Below, piece after piece: positions 24,190 through 27,432 of a DNA stretch of 27,432 nucleotides. The stretch is from the NCBI GenBank assembly GCA_003242205.1, contig QGUR01000013.1, positions 1-27,432 of the forward strand, read 5' to 3'. The position numbers were made by a program, and so were the translations under genes. Below the pieces are notes generated by a model. The model worked only from the letters and a program-made list of their open reading frames with translations. It did no database searches and was not told the DNA's origin. Origin of the DNA: Chloroflexota bacterium (lineage in GTDB: Bacteria; Chloroflexota; Anaerolineae; Aggregatilineales; Phototrophicaceae). Position 1 is the first letter of the stretch; every line of letters starts with the position of its first letter.

Positions 24190-24972
24190 CTATTGCTGGA
24201 GCGCCGCCGCGATGAGCGTGTCAATCGGCGGGCCGGCGTCATCGGTTCCCCACCGTAGCCAGGCGACAAACTCGATGTTTCCCGCCGGCCCTTTAAGCGG
24301 CGAGCGGATCAGCCCATGAGGTCGCAGGTCCAGCTCTGTCGCGTAGGTGAGGACTTCCCGCAATACCCGGCGGTGTACTGCCGGATCACGCACGACGCCG
24401 CCTTTGCCGACGTCCTGCGGCCCGGCTTCAAACTGCGGTTTGATCAGCGGCAGCACGTCCGCCTGAGCAGCCAGCCAGCCTCTCGCCGTCGGCAGGAGCA
24501 GGCGCAGCGAGATAAACGACGCGTCAATCGTGACGATGTCGATCGGCTCCGGCAAAGCCGCGATGTGGCGCGCGTTCGCCCGCTCCATCACAACCACGCG
24601 CGCGTCCTGGCGCAGCCGGTAGTCGAGCTGGCCGTAGCCGACGTCAATGGCGTAGACTTTGGCCGCGTTGTGCTGGAGCAGTACATCGGTAAAGCCCCCC
24701 GTGCTCGCGCCTATGTCGGCACAGACGCGGCCCTCGACGGCGACGGGAAACGCCTCCAGCGCGGCGGCCAGCTTCTCGCCGCCACGACTGACGAAACGCG
24801 GCTTCGACCGGGCGGTAAGCTCAGCGGTGGTGGAAACGCGCATGCCGGGTTTGTCGATCGCCACGCCATCGACCTCGATTTCGCCCGCCATGATCATGGC
24901 GCGGGCCTTTTCGCGGCTGGGCGCGAGGCCGCGTGTATGCACCAGAATATCCAGGCGTTCTTTTTCGGCCAT
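24190..24972 (-). CDS. tlyA: TlyA-family rRNA 2'-O-methyltransferase
   Basis: A 260-residue protein. An S4 RNA-binding domain (about 3-60, RLDILVHTRGLAPSREKARA) is followed by the SRGGEKL linker motif (62-68) and a Rossmann methyltransferase domain. ADIGASTGGFTDVLLQHNA (85-103) binds SAM. VTIDASFISL holds the catalytic-side Asp, and LIKPQFEAG the Lys. TlyA methylates 16S and/or 23S rRNA 2'-hydroxyls; the protein is also labelled haemolysin A in older annotation. GAGGGG lies 6 bases before the ATG. It follows the protease gene by 9 bases, so the two are probably co-transcribed, although their functions do not obviously connect. Confidence 0.96.
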   Translation of the reverse strand: MAEKERLDILVHTRGLAPSREKARAMIMAGEIEVDGVAIDKPGMRVSTTAELTARSKPRFVSRGGEKLAAALEAFPVAVEGRVCADIGASTGGFTDVLLQHNAAKVYAIDVGYGQLDYRLRQDARVVVMERANARHIAALPEPIDIVTIDASFISLRLLLPTARGWLAAQADVLPLIKPQFEAGPQDVGKGGVVRDPAVHRRVLREVLTYATELDLRPHGLIRSPLKGPAGNIEFVAWLRWGTDDAGPPIDTLIAAALQQ

Positions 24973-24981
24973 CGCTGCCCC

Positions 24982-27279
24982 TCAGTCCCGGATCATCTGA
25001 ATCAATAGGTCGATACTCGAATCTTCGCCTTCTTCAACGACCAGACCGTCCGCCGACAACGGCAGATAGCCCTCTGCGACGACCACCGCGCTGTACGGGA
25101 TTTGCCGGTCACTTGTGCTGAACTGGAGCAGGCGGTCGATTTCGAAACGCCCGAACTGGTCGCTGATGGACGTTGCGTAGATTTGCTCTTCATCCCAAGT
25201 GAAGTCGCTGACCGAATACTGATCGCTGATGAGAACAAAGGTTGCGCCGGGGATTCCCTGCCCGGTTTCAGCATCCACGATTCGCCCGCGCAACTGCGCG
25301 CCGGTGGTCAGCGCGAACCGGTCGATGGGTAGCTGGCCGATGCCAACGCGCGCCTCGATGGATGCCAGTTGCAACCTGCCGACGAACAGATCCATCTTGT
25401 AGGTCCCGTCCGGAATGCCGTCGGGACCGGTGACCTGAACCAGATACTGCTGGCCGCTTTCCGGCCCGTTCCAGGGCTGGGTCTGGTCATAGAAGACATT
25501 TCCGTCGACCGACCAACGCATGCGCCACGGTGTGCCGGGCGCGATTTGCTGCCAGTTGAACACGCTGTAAATGACGTTGGTTCTGGCCGCGAAGGTGGAA
25601 ATGGCCGGCGAGGTTCGCGCCTCGGCGACGCTGGCGGCGGTTGTGAAGTGGGCATTGTCGAAGATTTTCGGGAATACGCCTTCCTGCGCGCCGGCGATGA
25701 TGAAGTCCGACGTCGCCGCCAGCCGGGACTCGATGAAAAGCTCCAGCCGGTAGTTGCCGGGCAGCAGGCCGTCGGGCACCGAAATCGACGTCGTGCGGCG
25801 GCCTTCCGCGCCGCCGGTCCAGACGGTGTCCTCCGGTGTGCGGAAGATCTCTTCGCCCTCGTAGTACCAGATAGCAGTCCACGGCGTGCCGTCGGTCATG
25901 CCGCGATAGAGGAATTCGGCGGAGGCGACATTGCCGGCGGGTAGCACAAAGCCATTGCCTAGCACGTTGCCCTGCAGGTCGAGAATGCCAAACGAAATGT
26001 CGCTGAACGTCGGCGCCGGCTGCGGCGCGCCACCAATGACGAGGCGCGCGGTGTCTGCGGCGATGCCATTGGCAAACAGCGTGAACTCATAGACGCCGTT
26101 GGGCCATGGCTGGGTGCTGCTACCCAGATACCACATGCCGCGCTCACCGCCGCTCCAGCGCACGGGCGCGAGGCTGAAGGTCGGGTTCGGGATGCCGTCG
26201 GTCGTCACGCGCAGCGAATAGACCGTTTCCGGCGTCATGTTTTCGTAGTCAAAGAACAGATAGAGGCTGTTGCTTCCGGCGGGCAGGCTTCGTAGCACGG
26301 TGGTCGGCATGCCCGCGTCATTGACGGACGGTGAGAAGAACAGCCGGCTAAACCGGGGCGGGTCGGTGGGTGGTGGGGGCGTGGCCGTATTGGTTAGCGG
26401 CTGAATGGTGATGCCCAGCGACGCGGCGCGCAGGAGAGGGGCGGCGAAGTTGGATGGGCGCAACGAGTTGATTGCGTCGCCCAGCGGAATGCAGCGGTCG
26501 GAATTGTTGATAATACCATCCCGATTGGTATCCCAGACGCACGCCAAACTGGCGGCAATCGTGCTGACCGGCGCGGTCGTCGGGATACCGATCAGTTGCC
26601 CGGCGGAGTTGTACGCGCCGCCGCCGGACATGGTTCCGGGGATATTGGCGCTGGTCTTGATCCACGAGCGTTCGCCGCCGCTCGGCTCGGCAACAAAACC
26701 GCTGATCGTACCGCGCACGGTCGCCAGCGGGTCATCGCCGATGCCGGGATAGCCCACAACCGTGATCGTCTGGTCGAGCGCGACGCTGGACGAGTCGCCG
26801 AGTTCGACGAACGGCAGGCCGAGCGTCGTCGGGTCGATCAGACGCCCGTCGATTTGGCGCGTAATGCGAAGCAGCGCCAGGTCCGCGCCGGGGTCCATCT
26901 GGGCGATTTCCGCGATATATTTCGGAATGGGCGGTTCATCCAGCCGCACGCTCAGGGCGACGACAATCGTATCGCCGGGGCAGGTTTCGCTGGGTGCTAC
27001 GTTATGCGCGTTCGTCAGGATCAGGCCGTTGCGGTTGACAATTGTGCCGCTGCCCACACACGTGATTTCGAGGTCGTTGCCGACGTCCTGCGCCTGGATC
27101 AGAAAGACGGTCGCCCGCTGGATGCGCTCCAGATTGAAGCCGCTCACCGGCTGTTGCGCCAGAACATTTGTCGCCGCAATCAGCCCGAGGCACAGCACCA
27201 GCGCGCCGAGCGCCAGCAGCGCCACGCGTCTGAAGCCGCTGAGATGGCTGAACTTAGCTAACGCGGTGCTATCTTTCAT
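24982..27279 (-). CDS. Secreted trypsin-like serine protease with repeated beta modules
   Basis: A 765-residue exported protein. A signal peptide or anchor spans about 18-42 (VALLALGALVLCLGLIAATN, then VLAQQ). The S1-type protease domain (about 48-290) has His92 (TNAHNV), Asp133 (GADLALLRI) and Ser218 (GTMSGGGA, where trypsin-like HtrA relatives have GNSGGP). A dockerin-like calcium loop, DTNRDGIINNSD at 250-261, lies inside this domain between Cys247 and Cys263. A Thr/Pro linker (about 296-307) leads to three related modules at about 308-417, 424-529 and 537-648, two of them ending in the pattern PDG/LPG-x-Y-x-LELF/MDLF. A carboxypeptidase-regulatory-like domain (RGRIVDAETGQGIPGATFVL) ends the protein. 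Target unknown. Confidence 0.9.
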   Translation of the reverse strand: MKDSTALAKFSHLSGFRRVALLALGALVLCLGLIAATNVLAQQPVSGFNLERIQRATVFLIQAQDVGNDLEITCVGSGTIVNRNGLILTNAHNVAPSETCPGDTIVVALSVRLDEPPIPKYIAEIAQMDPGADLALLRITRQIDGRLIDPTTLGLPFVELGDSSSVALDQTITVVGYPGIGDDPLATVRGTISGFVAEPSGGERSWIKTSANIPGTMSGGGAYNSAGQLIGIPTTAPVSTIAASLACVWDTNRDGIINNSDRCIPLGDAINSLRPSNFAAPLLRAASLGITIQPLTNTATPPPPTDPPRFSRLFFSPSVNDAGMPTTVLRSLPAGSNSLYLFFDYENMTPETVYSLRVTTDGIPNPTFSLAPVRWSGGERGMWYLGSSTQPWPNGVYEFTLFANGIAADTARLVIGGAPQPAPTFSDISFGILDLQGNVLGNGFVLPAGNVASAEFLYRGMTDGTPWTAIWYYEGEEIFRTPEDTVWTGGAEGRRTTSISVPDGLLPGNYRLELFIESRLAATSDFIIAGAQEGVFPKIFDNAHFTTAASVAEARTSPAISTFAARTNVIYSVFNWQQIAPGTPWRMRWSVDGNVFYDQTQPWNGPESGQQYLVQVTGPDGIPDGTYKMDLFVGRLQLASIEARVGIGQLPIDRFALTTGAQLRGRIVDAETGQGIPGATFVLISDQYSVSDFTWDEEQIYATSISDQFGRFEIDRLLQFSTSDRQIPYSAVVVAEGYLPLSADGLVVEEGEDSSIDLLIQMIRD

Positions 27280-27281
27280 CG

Positions 27282-27432
27282 CTAGAACTCAAGATCATTC
27301 AGAAATCGCTCGAAGATCGGCAGGTTCTGCTCGTAGGTGTCGGCATCCGATCGGAAGCTGATGATAATCGCCTGACCGCGTTTGATGGTGAGGATGTCCA
27401 TACCGCGCACGACCTCCGGCACGCTTTCGAGG
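27282..27432 (-). CDS. 3' end of an unidentified protein (start beyond the window)
   Basis: The last 49 codons and stop are present. They include VVRGMDILTIKRGQAIIISF, a gap, then LPIFERFLNDLEF. The pattern of a beta strand followed by an amphipathic helix ending in a phenylalanine is typical of PsbP/DUF1795-like exported domains, but the fragment is too short to call. It ends 2 bases before the protease ATG, so the two genes are in one operon. Confidence 0.7.
   Translation of the reverse strand, partial: LESVPEVVRGMDILTIKRGQAIIISFRSDADTYEQNLPIFERFLNDLEF

Overview
The window is GC-rich, tightly packed bacterial DNA. The organism is most likely a member of the Chloroflexota (Anaerolineae-like), with moderate confidence. 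The grounds are an OMP-decarboxylase-like gene placed before an orotate-phosphoribosyltransferase-like gene (the inverse order known from that phylum), together with ribose-type ABC uptake, paralogous Gfo/Idh/MocA dehydrogenases and secreted multi-module proteases. I see no rRNA, tRNA, CRISPR array, insertion sequence or phage gene.

Bases 1-13781 (all minus strand) form one carbohydrate locus. Read in the direction of transcription, it has a MetE-like methyltransferase and a ROK sugar kinase, then a ribose-type ABC importer (binding protein, double ATPase, two permeases), two paralogous Gfo/Idh/MocA dehydrogenases and an SDR dehydrogenase. A second unit follows: a GntR/UTRA repressor, a SIS-domain sugar isomerase, an FAD oxidoreductase and a PfkB sugar kinase that runs off the window edge. 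Both units start at near-consensus sigma-70 promoters (TTGACY-17-TATAAT). Each promoter carries the same palindromic site around its start point, of the type AAATGTNCGGAYATTT. This makes an autoregulated GntR regulon the simplest reading. The genes look like a transport-oxidation-isomerisation-phosphorylation pathway for a sugar or cyclitol whose identity the sequence does not show.

Bases 13898-17555 hold a plus-strand UlaG-like metallo-hydrolase and a small orphan protein. A bidirectional terminator separates them from a CelD/FemAB-type acetyltransferase and an MsmX/UgpC-type ABC ATPase, both on the minus strand.

Bases 17783-20200 are the most unusual part. A CinA protein with an eroded deamidase domain overlaps a gene that looks like a catalytically dead OMP decarboxylase (PyrF). 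That gene overlaps one that looks like a catalytically dead orotate phosphoribosyltransferase (PyrE). All three frames are open and joined by start/stop overlaps, so they look maintained as an operon of pseudoenzymes.

Bases 20287-27432 carry a TerC-type membrane protein, LepA (EF4), a two-domain GNAT acetyltransferase, TlyA rRNA methyltransferase, a secreted trypsin-like protease with a dockerin-like calcium loop and repeated beta modules, and the 3' end of one further gene.
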